From an uncultured Streptococcus sp. (GTDB lineage Bacteria; Bacillota; Bacilli; Lactobacillales; Streptococcaceae): a stretch of 10,489 bases of DNA. The DNA lies in the NCBI GenBank assembly GCA_902480035.1, contig CABSRC010000055.1:1-10489 (forward strand), read 5' to 3'. Within the stretch, counting starts at the first letter, position 1. Every line of letters starts with the position of its first letter. Positions 1-8,239 of this stretch are shown in pieces. The notes under the pieces are model-generated. The model was not told where the DNA came from. It saw nothing but the letters and a program-made list of their open reading frames with translations, and ran no database searches. Both the position numbers and the translations under genes were made by a program.

Positions 1-3000
1 GAATGCCCATCTCATCCATCTTTTCAACCAGGGTAGACGAAACACCGCCGCGCTTGCGCAACTCTGTTTTAGAAAGGAATTCTCCTTCTTCACGCGCTCG
101 CACGATTTGCTTGGCAACGTTCTCTCCTAGACCATCCATCGCGACAAATGGTGGAATGAGGGTGTCCCCATCGATCAAGAATTCTGTTGCCTGACTGCGA
201 TAGAGGTCGAGCTTGCCAAACTTGAAGCCACGCTCCCACATCTCATTGACAATCTCAAGGGTGGTGTAGAGGTCGATCTCTACGTTGGAAGCTTCATTAT
301 TCTTGCGTTTCTCAGCTATTTCTTTCATTCGAGCTTTCACGGCCTCCAGGCCAGCTCCCATGGTTTTGATATCAAAGGCCTTGGCCCGAATCGAGAAGTA
401 GGCACAGTAATAATAGAGAGGATGATGCACCTTAAAGTAGGCCACCCGAAGGGCCATCATAACGTAGGCCGCCGCATGGGCTTTGGGGAACATGTACTTG
501 ATCTTTCCACAGGACTCGATGTACCACTCAGGAACATTGTTTTCCTTCATGGCTTGGATATAGCCATTGCGCTCTTCTTCTGAGATCTTGAGCCACATGC
601 CTTTCCGCACACGCTCCATGATGGTAAAGGCCATCTTAGGCTTGAGCCCCGCGTGCATGAGGTAGACCATGATGTCATCCCGACACCCGATAACGGTCGA
701 TAGATCGGCAATGCCCGCCTTGATCAAGTCTTGGGCATTTCCCAACCACACATCGGTACCGTGAGACAGACCAGAGAGCTGAAGTAACTCCGCGAAAGTC
801 GTCGGATGGGTCTCTTCGACCATGCCCCGAACAAAGTTGGTCCCAAACTCTGGAATCCCCAGCATCCCTGTCGGCGTTCCAATCTGCTCGGCTGTCACCC
901 CTAGCACTTCTGTCCCAGAAAAGAGGGCCATAACCCCTGGATCATCCATAGGGATATCATTTGGATCAATGCCTGACAAGTCTTGGAGCTTCCGAATCAT
1001 GGTCGGATCATCATGTCCCAGGACATCGAGCTTGAGGACGTTCTCATCGATATCGTGGAAGTTAAAGTGAGTAGTCTGCCATTCAGCGGTCACATCATCT
1101 GCCGGATACTGAACCGGAGTAAAGTCATAGACATCCATATAGTTTGGAATAACAACGATTCCTCCCGGGTGCTGACCGGTCGTCCGTTTGACCCCAGCTG
1201 CGCCAAGAGCCAAGCGCTCGACCTCGGCATCCCGGTAGTACTTGCCATAGTCCCGCTCATAACCCTTGACAAAGCCGTAGGCAGTCTTAGCTGCGACCGT
1301 ACCTACCGTTCCTGCCCGGAAGGCATATTCTTCCCCAAAGATATCGCGGACATCCAAGTGGGCGCTTGGCTGATCTTCTCCAGAGAAGTTCAAATCGATA
1401 TCGGGTACCTTATCCCCATCGAAACCAAGGAAGGTTTCGAAAGGAATATCCTGCCCGTTTTTGCTGAGCTTATGACCACAGTTTGGACAATCCTTGTCTG
1501 GCATATCAAAACCAGATCCATAAGAACCATCGGTGATGAACTCGCTGTACTGGCACTGGCTGCAAACATAGTGAGGCGAAAGTGGATTGACCTCGGTGAT
1601 CCCGATCATGGTCGCGACAAAGCTGGATCCAACGGATCCACGCGACCCAACCAGGTAGCCCCGCTCATTGGAACGATGCACCAGCATTTGCGATGCCAGA
1701 TAAATCACGGCAAAGCCATTCCCCAAGATGGAAGTCAATTCTTTTTCAATTCGCAGATCGACAATATCAGGGAGCGGATTACCATAGATCTCAAAGGCTC
1801 GCTTATAGGTCAATTCTGCAACCGTTTCTTCGGCCTTGTCGATAAATGGCGTATAGAGGTCCCCCTTGACCACTTCGACCGGCTCAAAGGTCTCTGCGAG
1901 CGCATTGGTATTTTCAATAACAATCTTGCGTGCCAAGTCTTCTCCCAAAAAGGCGAATTCATCCAACATTTCATTGGTAGTTCTGAAATGCGCTTTTGGC
2001 AGTGGCGCTGGCTGAGCATCTTCTCCGTGACCGATGGTCCGGTTGATCATGGCCCCTTGACCGAGACTACGGACAATGATCTCCCGATAGATCTCATCTT
2101 CCGGCTCCAGATAGTGGACATTTCCTGTCGCAAGAACGGGCTTGCCAAGGCGATCTCCCACTTCGATCAAGCTCTTGATTATAGTCTGGAGCTCGTCCAT
2201 GTCCTTGACCTGCTCCTTGGCAATGAGAGGTGCGTAGATAGCCGGTGGCATAACCTCGATAAAGTCGTAGTACTTGGCCACTTCGACTGCCGCATCCACA
2301 CCTTGCGACATGACCGCATCAAAGACTTCCCCTTCCGAGCAAGCCGATCCAAGGATCAAGCCCTCGCGGTGGGCATCCAGCACAGTCTTGGGAATCCGTG
2401 GAACTCCTTCGAAATACTTGGTCCCAGAAAGTGAAACCAGTTTAAACATGTTCTTAAGGCCGGTCTGATTCTTGACATAAAGAGTCGCATGCTTGACCCG
2501 CGCCTTCTTATAAGAATTCTCATCGATCAAATCGATATTCAAGTCCTTGAGATTGGTCACCCCATGATTTTCAGCGACATCTTTGATAAAGATAAAGAGC
2601 AGGCGCCCTGTCGCTTCTGCATCGTAGTTGGCCATGTGGTGATGCTCCAATCCTACCCCAAAGCGCTTGGTCAATGGCCCCAAGCCATGCCGTTTAAAAT
2701 CTGGATAGAGATTACGGGCAAATTCCAGGGTATCGATGACTGGCTGAGTGATCTTGGGAAGATCATGGCGCTCATAGTTGGCATTCATGAAGCCCACGTC
2801 AAAGGTAGCATTGTGGGCAACGAGAACGGTTCCCTCACAGAAGGCCTGAAACTCCTTCAAGACCTGCACCAAGGGCTTAGCACCCCGGACATGCTCATTG
2901 GTGATCCCTGTCAATTGGGTCGTAAAGGCAGACAGAGGATGGCCGGGGTCGATAAACTCGTCAAACTCCTCAATGACATTGCCCTTGTACATCTTAGAGG

Positions 3001-4342
3001 CAGCGACCTGGATCAAGTCATTGTAGATGGCTGAAAGTCCCGTCGTTTCCACGTCAAAGACCACATAAGTCGCTTCATTAAGGTCCAGATCCACCTCGTT
3101 ATAGGTGATGGGCACCTTGTCCTCTACGATATTAGCTTCCATCCCATAGATCAGCTGGATCCCAGCCTTCTTGGCTGCTTTAAAGCCATGTGGGAAACTC
3201 TGCACATTGCCATGATCAGTGATGGCCACCGCCTTATGCCCCCACTCGGCTGCCTTGGCGATCAGCTCTTCGACTTCCGGCAGGGCATCCATCGTCGACA
3301 TATTGGTATGCGCGTGGAATTCCACCCGGCGCTCCCCTTCTGGCATCAGGTCCTTGCGGGCATAATGCACGACTTCCTGGATGTCTTGGACATTCATGGT
3401 CAAGTCGCGCGTGAAATTGTTCATTTCGATATTTCCCCGCACCCGTAGCCAGCTGTTCTTCTTGATCATGTCAAACTTCTGGGCTTCTTCCTCATTTTTC
3501 ACCCATTTCTGAAGGGAAAAACTCGAGGTATAGTCGGTCATCTTAAAGCTGATCAAAACCCGACCGGTCCGTGTCACCTTGTGCTCCACGTCAAAGACCA
3601 CACCCTCAAAGACAATCCGGTTCTCTTCTGTCGTAATCTCGATCATCGGAGTGATCTCGGCCTTGTCTAGCTTAGGTTTAGCTGCCGCCTTCTTAGCCTT
3701 GAAATCGAAAGCTGGTTTTTCTTCAACCGCTGGTGGCGGGGCCATCTGGGCCAAGGATTCCATAGCCCGCAAGGTCTCTTCATTGGCCGCTTGGAAGATC
3801 TTTTCATTTTCCTCCTCAAAGCGCGCCACTTCTTGCTCTGTCAACTCCTCATCAGACTCCACTCGACAGGTGAAATGCGGAAAACCAAAGGCTTCCAACT
3901 GCTTGGCAAGGTTGGGCAAATGGTTCTTACGAAAATGCTCCGTATCGACCGAAGACGGCCCAGAGATGATCAATTCCTGCCCTTCTGCTCGCACCTGCAA
4001 GTCTTGATAAAGCCCCTTAAAGCCTTGACTAGCGCAAGGGCCATCCTCAAAGACCTCACGATAGTAGGCCTGCAATAAATCAGCAGAAAAGTTCTGATTG
4101 ACCACCTGGATGGTAAAGGTCGCCTGGTTTCCCGTCTTTGAAAATTCATCCTTCAAGCGCTGGCGCAATTCCTTAAACAAAGCAATCGGCAAGACTTCCG
4201 CAAAAGCAAAGCGGAACTCCCAGACCCGACTGACCTTGTGCACCACGACTTCTTGAATCTCCGCATGCAAAAAGGCACTGGAAGATCGCATCTCCAGCGG
4301 CATATCCAGCTGATTCATTAAAATTTCAAAGGTGTTGGACAT
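1..4342 (-). CDS. polC: DNA polymerase III alpha subunit PolC, C-terminus cut by window edge
   Basis: PolC is the replicative, proofreading DNA polymerase of low-GC Gram-positives. The frame is open from the ATG at 4342 (Shine-Dalgarno AAGGGAG five bases upstream) to the window edge, giving 1447 residues; streptococcal PolC is only slightly longer, so about 15-20 residues are missing, including the usual C-terminal clamp-binding peptide. Domains in order: N-terminal region (1-228); OB fold (about 229-325); PHP domain starting at about 335 with F-H343-A-H345 and T-D376-H377-G; inserted DEDDh exonuclease with D430-V-E432-T-T-G, H-N-A-T-F-D515 and the H-H-H-M-A-N-Y-D block; the rest of PHP; then the polymerase. 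A zinc site is formed by C927, C930, C952 and C955. Polymerase acidic residues are D981, D983 and D1106, with the family's spacing. I see no frameshift. It has its own upstream region and follows an intrinsic terminator, so it is probably transcribed separately from the genes to its right. Confidence 0.98.
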   Translation of the reverse strand, partial: MSNTFEILMNQLDMPLEMRSSSAFLHAEIQEVVVHKVSRVWEFRFAFAEVLPIALFKELRQRLKDEFSKTGNQATFTIQVVNQNFSADLLQAYYREVFEDGPCASQGFKGLYQDLQVRAEGQELIISGPSSVDTEHFRKNHLPNLAKQLEAFGFPHFTCRVESDEELTEQEVARFEEENEKIFQAANEETLRAMESLAQMAPPPAVEEKPAFDFKAKKAAAKPKLDKAEITPMIEITTEENRIVFEGVVFDVEHKVTRTGRVLISFKMTDYTSSFSLQKWVKNEEEAQKFDMIKKNSWLRVRGNIEMNNFTRDLTMNVQDIQEVVHYARKDLMPEGERRVEFHAHTNMSTMDALPEVEELIAKAAEWGHKAVAITDHGNVQSFPHGFKAAKKAGIQLIYGMEANIVEDKVPITYNEVDLDLNEATYVVFDVETTGLSAIYNDLIQVAASKMYKGNVIEEFDEFIDPGHPLSAFTTQLTGITNEHVRGAKPLVQVLKEFQAFCEGTVLVAHNATFDVGFMNANYERHDLPKITQPVIDTLEFARNLYPDFKRHGLGPLTKRFGVGLEHHHMANYDAEATGRLLFIFIKDVAENHGVTNLKDLNIDLIDENSYKKARVKHATLYVKNQTGLKNMFKLVSLSGTKYFEGVPRIPKTVLDAHREGLILGSACSEGEVFDAVMSQGVDAAVEVAKYYDFIEVMPPAIYAPLIAKEQVKDMDELQTIIKSLIEVGDRLGKPVLATGNVHYLEPEDEIYREIIVRSLGQGAMINRTIGHGEDAQPAPLPKAHFRTTNEMLDEFAFLGEDLARKIVIENTNALAETFEPVEVVKGDLYTPFIDKAEETVAELTYKRAFEIYGNPLPDIVDLRIEKELTSILGNGFAVIYLASQMLVHRSNERGYLVGSRGSVGSSFVATMIGITEVNPLSPHYVCSQCQYSEFITDGSYGSGFDMPDKDCPNCGHKLSKNGQDIPFETFLGFDGDKVPDIDLNFSGEDQPSAHLDVRDIFGEEYAFRAGTVGTVAAKTAYGFVKGYERDYGKYYRDAEVERLALGAAGVKRTTGQHPGGIVVIPNYMDVYDFTPVQYPADDVTAEWQTTHFNFHDIDENVLKLDVLGHDDPTMIRKLQDLSGIDPNDIPMDDPGVMALFSGTEVLGVTAEQIGTPTGMLGIPEFGTNFVRGMVEETHPTTFAELLQLSGLSHGTDVWLGNAQDLIKAGIADLSTVIGCRDDIMVYLMHAGLKPKMAFTIMERVRKGMWLKISEEERNGYIQAMKENNVPEWYIESCGKIKYMFPKAHAAAYVMMALRVAYFKVHHPLYYYCAYFSIRAKAFDIKTMGAGLEAVKARMKEIAEKRKNNEASNVEIDLYTTLEIVNEMWERGFKFGKLDLYRSQATEFLIDGDTLIPPFVAMDGLGENVAKQIVRAREEGEFLSKTELRKRGGVSSTLVEKMDEMGI

Positions 4343-4432
4343 TGTTTCTCCCTTGATCTTGATTCTTTTGCTCGCTTTTGAGTGGCCCGACTCTAAGCAA
4401 AAACAGACCAGTCAAAAACATTCGTAACCCTT

Positions 4433-4443
4433 ATTTTATCACA
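4433..4443 (-). promoter_or_regulatory. Possible extended -10 element of the polC promoter
   Basis: Read on the minus strand, TGTGATAAAAT lies about 90 bases before the polC ATG and downstream of the terminator of the preceding gene. It contains TAAAAT, one mismatch from the -10 consensus, with a TG a few bases upstream. No good -35 hexamer is found at 16-18 bases, so the call rests on the -10 and on the need for a promoter between the terminator and polC. The 5' leader from about 4426 to 4343 shows no obvious riboswitch or leader peptide. Confidence 0.3.
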
Positions 4444-4476
4444 ATTTAAGGATTAATTCGAGGGAGAAGTGAAGAC

Positions 4477-4504
4477 AAAAAAATCACCGCTCGGTCGGTG
4501 ATTT
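4477..4504 (-). terminator. Intrinsic terminator after the 175-residue membrane protein gene
   Basis: On the minus strand a nine-base stem AAATCACCG / CGGTGATTT closes a six-base loop and runs into seven consecutive T residues (4477-4483). It starts about 30 bases after the stop codon of the 4537-5064 gene and separates it from polC. The A-rich left side of the stem makes it read best in the minus direction. Confidence 0.88.
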
Positions 4505-4536
4505 CTCGATGATTGGTCAACAGCAGACAATTCTGA

Positions 4537-5064
4537 TCATTCCCCACTTGTTGCCTCTGTTTCTGAACTGGAGCTCGATGTCCGTAGCAGGTCCTTCATC
4601 TGAGACCGGACAGCTTCTCTCGAGCTTTGTTCTTGCTTTTGGATGTCCTCCATGACAGGCTGCAACTTCTGCCGGATTTCCACTTTCTCCTCTTGCTCCT
4701 TTTGCGCTTGAAGTGTCGGACGGTACATGGCAAAGAAAGAACCGATGACTACGATCAAAGCGATCAGGCTCACCCCATAGCGTTTTAACTGCTCTTTAGA
4801 GTCGACCTTGATGCCCTTCATCGAAATCTCCTTCCACTCCGGATGCTCTTTCTCACAGGCATCTTTCTTAGTCTTGATCGGCATGACCAAGACTTGGTTC
4901 ATCAAGGAAATCATCCCTATGACCACAAGCAAGTAGGGAATATAGCGCGATTGATTGAAGATCATAACGATCAATAACACAAGACCGATCCCTGCAATCC
5001 CCACATTAAAAGCAAAACGCATCCAAAATTCTTTTTTCACCTGTAAATAAGTATCTTTAGACAT
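4537..5064 (-). CDS. Membrane protein, 175 residues, paralogue of the gene at the right edge
   Basis: I do not recognise a named family. Three hydrophobic segments are visible: about residues 16-36, 41-61 and 97-114. Between the second and third lies E-H-P-E-W-K (73-78), and the third ends in S-F-F-A-M-Y-R-P (109-116). The remainder (about 117-175) is a charged, probably coiled-coil segment followed by a Ser/Glu-rich low-complexity tail. The start is well supported: AGGAG six bases before the ATG, with a strong promoter upstream and a terminator downstream, so it is a single-gene unit. The same E-H-P-E-W-K plus transmembrane plus Y-R-P layout occurs in the truncated gene at 10091-10489, so the two are paralogues. 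Its GC content is nearer to polC than to the cassette (one hand-counted 60-base line gives 28 G/C). Function is unknown; proximity to a type VII effector cassette makes a link with secretion or toxin resistance possible but unproven. Confidence 0.9.
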   Translation of the reverse strand: MSKDTYLQVKKEFWMRFAFNVGIAGIGLVLLIVMIFNQSRYIPYLLVVIGMISLMNQVLVMPIKTKKDACEKEHPEWKEISMKGIKVDSKEQLKRYGVSLIALIVVIGSFFAMYRPTLQAQKEQEEKVEIRQKLQPVMEDIQKQEQSSREAVRSQMKDLLRTSSSSSETEATSGE

Positions 5065-5104
5065 CGGTCACTCCTCATCCATTATTTATACATCATTCCT
5101 TACT

Positions 5105-5133
5105 ATCATACCGAAAATTAATTTGAAGATCAA
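5105..5133 (-). promoter_or_regulatory. Sigma-A type promoter for the 175-residue membrane protein gene
   Basis: On the minus strand, TTGATC (5128-5133) and TATGAT (5105-5110) are separated by exactly 17 bases of AT-rich spacer. The -10 is about 40 bases before the ATG at 5064, with the ribosome binding site GGATGAGGAG in between. It lies downstream of the effector-cassette terminator, so the membrane protein gene has independent transcription. No operator-like inverted repeat was seen around it. Confidence 0.75.
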
Positions 5134-5165
5134 GTTAGTTACTGGGTGGAGAGAGTTGAGGGATG

Positions 5166-5193
5166 AAAAAGAGAGAACCGTGGTTCTCTCTTT
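5166..5193 (-). terminator. Intrinsic terminator ending the toxin-immunity operon
   Basis: On the minus strand, AAAGAGAGAACC pairs with GGTTCTCTCTTT; opening the innermost C-G pairs gives a stable four-base loop. The stem runs directly into five T residues (5166-5170). It sits about 55 bases past the stop of the immunity candidate and before the next promoter. The opposite strand has a broken, weaker T stretch (TTTGGTTT), so some bidirectional activity is possible. Confidence 0.88.
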
Positions 5194-5246
5194 GGTTTAA
5201 CTTTCCTAAATTTACATATTGTCGCTGAAAAGGCTCTTCCCTCTAA

Positions 5247-6119
5247 TTACTCCGGCAATTCTATCTTCAAACTCATATCCGTCGGTTGTAACACTTTCTG
5301 AACCGCCGCAAGAAAGGCCAATCCATTATCAGATGGGGAATACTGGAATGTGATATGGATGATTTTTTTATCAAACTTATCACCATATCGCTCCACATAC
5401 TGCTTGCTTTCGAGGAAGTGAATGTAATTGTTAATTTTTTCCTGCAGAATTTCCAGATGGACTGCTTCTATCTCTTCCTGCCAGCCGACTGAATCCACCA
5501 GAAGAAGCTCTAAATGATTATTAACTATACCAATAGCGTCAAGTTCGCTAGGTTCTAGTTCTGAAACAATAGCTTTTTTTACAAGAGCTTTAAACTCTTC
5601 AACATCAAACAACTCACGTTGATCTTCTATATTTGGTAGCATAGTTTCAGGATGATTACGTATATAGTTTCTATCAATATCATCTTGCTTACTTAAGGGC
5701 CAGTGCCCTGTTTCGGCATAAATCATCACCTCATATGCGTCCCTAGAAGATTGAAATGCTTTATCCATTAGTTCCTTAGTAATGGGGTAGCATACTTCTG
5801 GGCCCATAGCTCCTCCAACTTCTTTAAAGAAGCTAATTTCGTAATAACCATCTGTTTCATATACAACAAATCCATCGCCTCTATGTACAATCGTATTGGA
5901 ATGATTATAATCATCTAACTCATCTGCCTTTGGCCAACGATGATGTTCACAATAAAACATTACTTCTAAAGCATCTTTTTCTGATTTTGAAACACGTTCT
6001 GCTAATTTTTGGCTAATGGGAAAGTTAAGCACTTCTTTCCCTCTACTCCACAGGATCTGATAATCATTCTTGTTTTTTAATATCGTACAATTTTTATATT
6101 GCTGAATTTCTGTTGTCAT
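5247..6119 (-). CDS. Candidate immunity protein with tandem repeat and DUF6572-like C-terminal domain
   Basis: 290 residues, soluble, no signal peptide or membrane segment. The N-terminal half holds two copies of one module: residues 33-63 and 111-141 both follow (F/Y)-P-I-(S/T)...L...S..D-A.E-V-M.Y.E....W-P, with 13 identities over 31 positions and no gap. The C-terminal part (about 190-287) resembles DUF6572, judged from the D-A-I-G-I-V-N opening, the L-Q-E-K-I-N-N-Y-I-H-F-L-E-S helix and the I-I-H-I-T-F-Q-Y strand followed by L-A-F-L; this is recalled from family knowledge and was not searched. The gene begins eight bases after the toxin stop, and its AGGTG ribosome binding site overlaps that stop, the usual position of an immunity gene in polymorphic toxin cassettes. 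It is the last gene before a terminator. The immunity role is inferred from position and the small acidic-protein character; it could instead be an accessory protein. Confidence 0.85.
   Translation of the reverse strand: MTTEIQQYKNCTILKNKNDYQILWSRGKEVLNFPISQKLAERVSKSEKDALEVMFYCEHHRWPKADELDDYNHSNTIVHRGDGFVVYETDGYYEISFFKEVGGAMGPEVCYPITKELMDKAFQSSRDAYEVMIYAETGHWPLSKQDDIDRNYIRNHPETMLPNIEDQRELFDVEEFKALVKKAIVSELEPSELDAIGIVNNHLELLLVDSVGWQEEIEAVHLEILQEKINNYIHFLESKQYVERYGDKFDKKIIHITFQYSPSDNGLAFLAAVQKVLQPTDMSLKIELPE
5697..6023 (-). repeat. Protein-level tandem duplication within the immunity candidate
   Basis: The codons for residues 33-63 (5931-6023) and 111-141 (5697-5789) encode two aligned copies of the same module, offset by 78 residues. 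Shared landmarks are P-I near the start, D-A.E-V-M.Y.E in the middle and W-P at the end. The region between them (about 75-110) also parallels the sequence before copy 1 (tyrosine-rich beta strands), so the whole unit may be about 75 residues. Confidence 0.75.
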
Positions 6120-6127
6120 ACAAACAC

Positions 6128-8239
6128 CTATTCAAATACCTTTCCTACCGTATAATCACCTGGTTTAAATTGATCTACAACTGCCTCTGGTATACCTCCC
6201 TTTGTAAAACCTCCTGGTTCCCAAAGACCTTGCCAAGCACCGGGTTCATTTCCTGACGGCATACGTAAATTTTTAGGATTTTTAACATTAATAGTAAGAG
6301 GTGAATCACCTAAATACCCTCTATCTAAGCCTAATAGTTCCTCTAATACTCTCGGATTCCCATCTGATGCCAATACAGCTTTATCATATATAAATTTTGG
6401 CATTACATAATGTCCCTTTTCCGGTCCAATATTCCCACCAAATTCCATCATAGATTTATGAAATCCTTCTTTATTGATAACCTTTACAACTCCATCCTTA
6501 AACATATTTAGATGTGTCTCTATCTCTTGGTGCGAAAGATATCTGGACGGATCTAAACGTTGACCATTTTCTGTACTAATTAAACCGTCAACGATTTTTC
6601 TAGACATATCTGGTCGCTGTAGTTTTTCCAGTTCCATCTTAAAGTTTTCAACTTTTTGGTTGCTACTGTTAATTACATCAATCCGAGTTCCTTTCGGAAT
6701 TTCTACACCGCCAACAAATTCGCCTTTCCCCTTACCAACAATGACTCCGCCATTTTGTGATATATTATCAAGAATTGCCTGACGTTTGGAAGAAATATTG
6801 CTAGATGCAGTATAGTCTTGGATACGAATCTTACCATTACTATCAAAACCAATAGCATCAACTCGAACTTTCTTTATTTCACCATCCATATTTGTAGCAA
6901 TTGTAATTCTCTTTTCAACATTTGTAGCTATTTTGTTGAATTCTTCAGTTTGAGTTGCTTTGAAGTCGGCAGAACTTGCCTTATTCTTTTCTAATGTTTC
7001 AACCTTTTTTTGCCACTCTGACTTTGTAAGAGATGTTTCGCCAGCATTTAACTTTCTAGAAGAATAATCTTGATAGCTGGTATCCAGTTCCGCATTTATT
7101 CGCTTCACGTTTTGATGATCTACATATTTACCAACACTAAAGCCAAGCACCTGTTTTCCCACATAGCTAAATATGGCTTCCTTCGGATTTTTATCAGCAA
7201 CCACTGCATAAATAGTCTGAGCGACATCTGCCATATCATCTGCATGAGTGGCCGCCTTAGCAATCCCTCTTACAAGAGTGGTACCTCCTTCACCAAGTTT
7301 GGCAAGTTTAACAATACCTCCTCCATTAATTAAGGTCGCAAAAAATTCCACTCCTGACCAAAACTTTTCCTCACTAGTCAGCTGCGTTCCTGTAATCAAC
7401 GTTTTTCCAGTAGTCATCGCATATCCACTATTTACAGCTACATAACTCATACTAGCGGCTAAAAGCGGAGTACCCATACCCCCTGTCGAGACTGTTCCAA
7501 CTACAGAAGCAGCTATAGCCGCAACTTGTAACCCTAAATCTATATACTGCAACCAATTTTTGTTTTCTTCTTGAAAAGTACTACCTTTCAATCGTTGATA
7601 ACTTGGTAATTCTGTCGGATATTGTATCTCGACTATTTCTTCTGCAGTCTTTCCTTCAATCACTTTGCGTTGCTCAGCACTCAGTTTATCCTTATTTGCT
7701 AGAATTTGCTTAGCAACTCCCAAACGTTCATCATAAACCTCTTTAGCAGCACTAATCGGACTGACTTTCCCATCTAAAAGCTCGTATAACTTATAGGACT
7801 CTTGATCAGTATAAGCTTCTTTTACATACCCATTCGGACCGGGCACCTGGCGAGATTTAATGACATCTTTTTTAATATACTTACTCTTATAAGGATTCGC
7901 ATGCCCGTTTACCTTTTCCAATGTAACAAAGGCATCATCCATCCCTTTAGTAAATTTACTATCGATGTTTTGCATGATATCAGGGTGAATCTTCTTCGCA
8001 CTAGTAAACATTGTGTTCACACGATCGTAAGATGTCTTAAAAGGCCCTGATTCTTTTGTCACTCCTAAAGCTGCCTCACCTCTTTGAACATAAAGATCCT
8101 CTACCTCTTCTTCTTGCACTTTTTTTCCCAATGCTTCAATATCTTCTAAGAAATCTTTCATCTTAGCGGTCGCATTCAAAAAAAGTACCCACGGTGTGTC
8201 ACTACTAAAGTCTGGCTTGTTAGAATAATACTTAGTCAT
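6128..8239 (-). CDS. Polymorphic toxin-like type VII effector candidate, non-LXG, modular
   Basis: 703 residues, no signal peptide. Residues 1-220 form a mostly helical, charged N-terminal region that lacks the long coiled LXG pattern and is probably the targeting part. Residues about 228-320 contain a glycine/alanine-rich hydrophobic stretch followed by T-T-G-K-T-L-I-T-G-T-Q-L-T-S-E-E, the signature of the pre-toxin TG (PT-TG) linker domain. A lysine/glutamate-rich helix follows to about 430. Residues 430-525 look like a PD-(D/E)XK nuclease-type block (V-R-V-D461-A-I-G, I-Q-D475-Y-T-A-S-S, V-G-K-G-K-G-E-F-V-G-G), but the expected E-x-K lysine is replaced by threonine. Residues 560-703 form a separate terminal domain (L-D-P-S-R-Y-L-S, a histidine-containing helix, then M-P-S-G-N-E-P-G and E-P-G-G-F-T-K-G-G), recalled from the ends of other secreted toxins but of an activity I cannot name. 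The start is fixed by GGAGG six bases upstream and an ATGA overlap with the preceding gene. The immunity candidate follows directly. Confidence 0.85.
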   Translation of the reverse strand: MTKYYSNKPDFSSDTPWVLFLNATAKMKDFLEDIEALGKKVQEEEVEDLYVQRGEAALGVTKESGPFKTSYDRVNTMFTSAKKIHPDIMQNIDSKFTKGMDDAFVTLEKVNGHANPYKSKYIKKDVIKSRQVPGPNGYVKEAYTDQESYKLYELLDGKVSPISAAKEVYDERLGVAKQILANKDKLSAEQRKVIEGKTAEEIVEIQYPTELPSYQRLKGSTFQEENKNWLQYIDLGLQVAAIAASVVGTVSTGGMGTPLLAASMSYVAVNSGYAMTTGKTLITGTQLTSEEKFWSGVEFFATLINGGGIVKLAKLGEGGTTLVRGIAKAATHADDMADVAQTIYAVVADKNPKEAIFSYVGKQVLGFSVGKYVDHQNVKRINAELDTSYQDYSSRKLNAGETSLTKSEWQKKVETLEKNKASSADFKATQTEEFNKIATNVEKRITIATNMDGEIKKVRVDAIGFDSNGKIRIQDYTASSNISSKRQAILDNISQNGGVIVGKGKGEFVGGVEIPKGTRIDVINSSNQKVENFKMELEKLQRPDMSRKIVDGLISTENGQRLDPSRYLSHQEIETHLNMFKDGVVKVINKEGFHKSMMEFGGNIGPEKGHYVMPKFIYDKAVLASDGNPRVLEELLGLDRGYLGDSPLTINVKNPKNLRMPSGNEPGAWQGLWEPGGFTKGGIPEAVVDQFKPGDYTVGKVFE

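Noticed and set aside
983..2434. Long open frame on the plus strand, 483 codons, opposite polC
   Set aside because: It is the antisense shadow of the polymerase and PHP parts of polC, where GC-rich codon use leaves few stops on the other strand. Its translation shows no domain-like pattern and no ribosome binding site was seen.
2489..4078. Several further plus-strand open frames of 86-181 codons
   Set aside because: All lie antisense to the intact N-terminal, PHP and exonuclease coding part of polC and have no independent support.
5194..5246. Small RNA or extra gene between the operon stop and its terminator
   Set aside because: Only about 50 bases with no promoter, hairpin or open frame of note besides the adjacent terminator.
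6665..6952. Confident call of an active PD-(D/E)XK nuclease inside the toxin
   Set aside because: The strand has D-Y-T instead of E-x-K, so the catalytic lysine is not seen; only resemblance is claimed.
7070..8050. Plus-strand open frames opposite the toxin gene
   Set aside because: Short, no ribosome binding sites, and fully explained as shadows of the 703-residue coding region.
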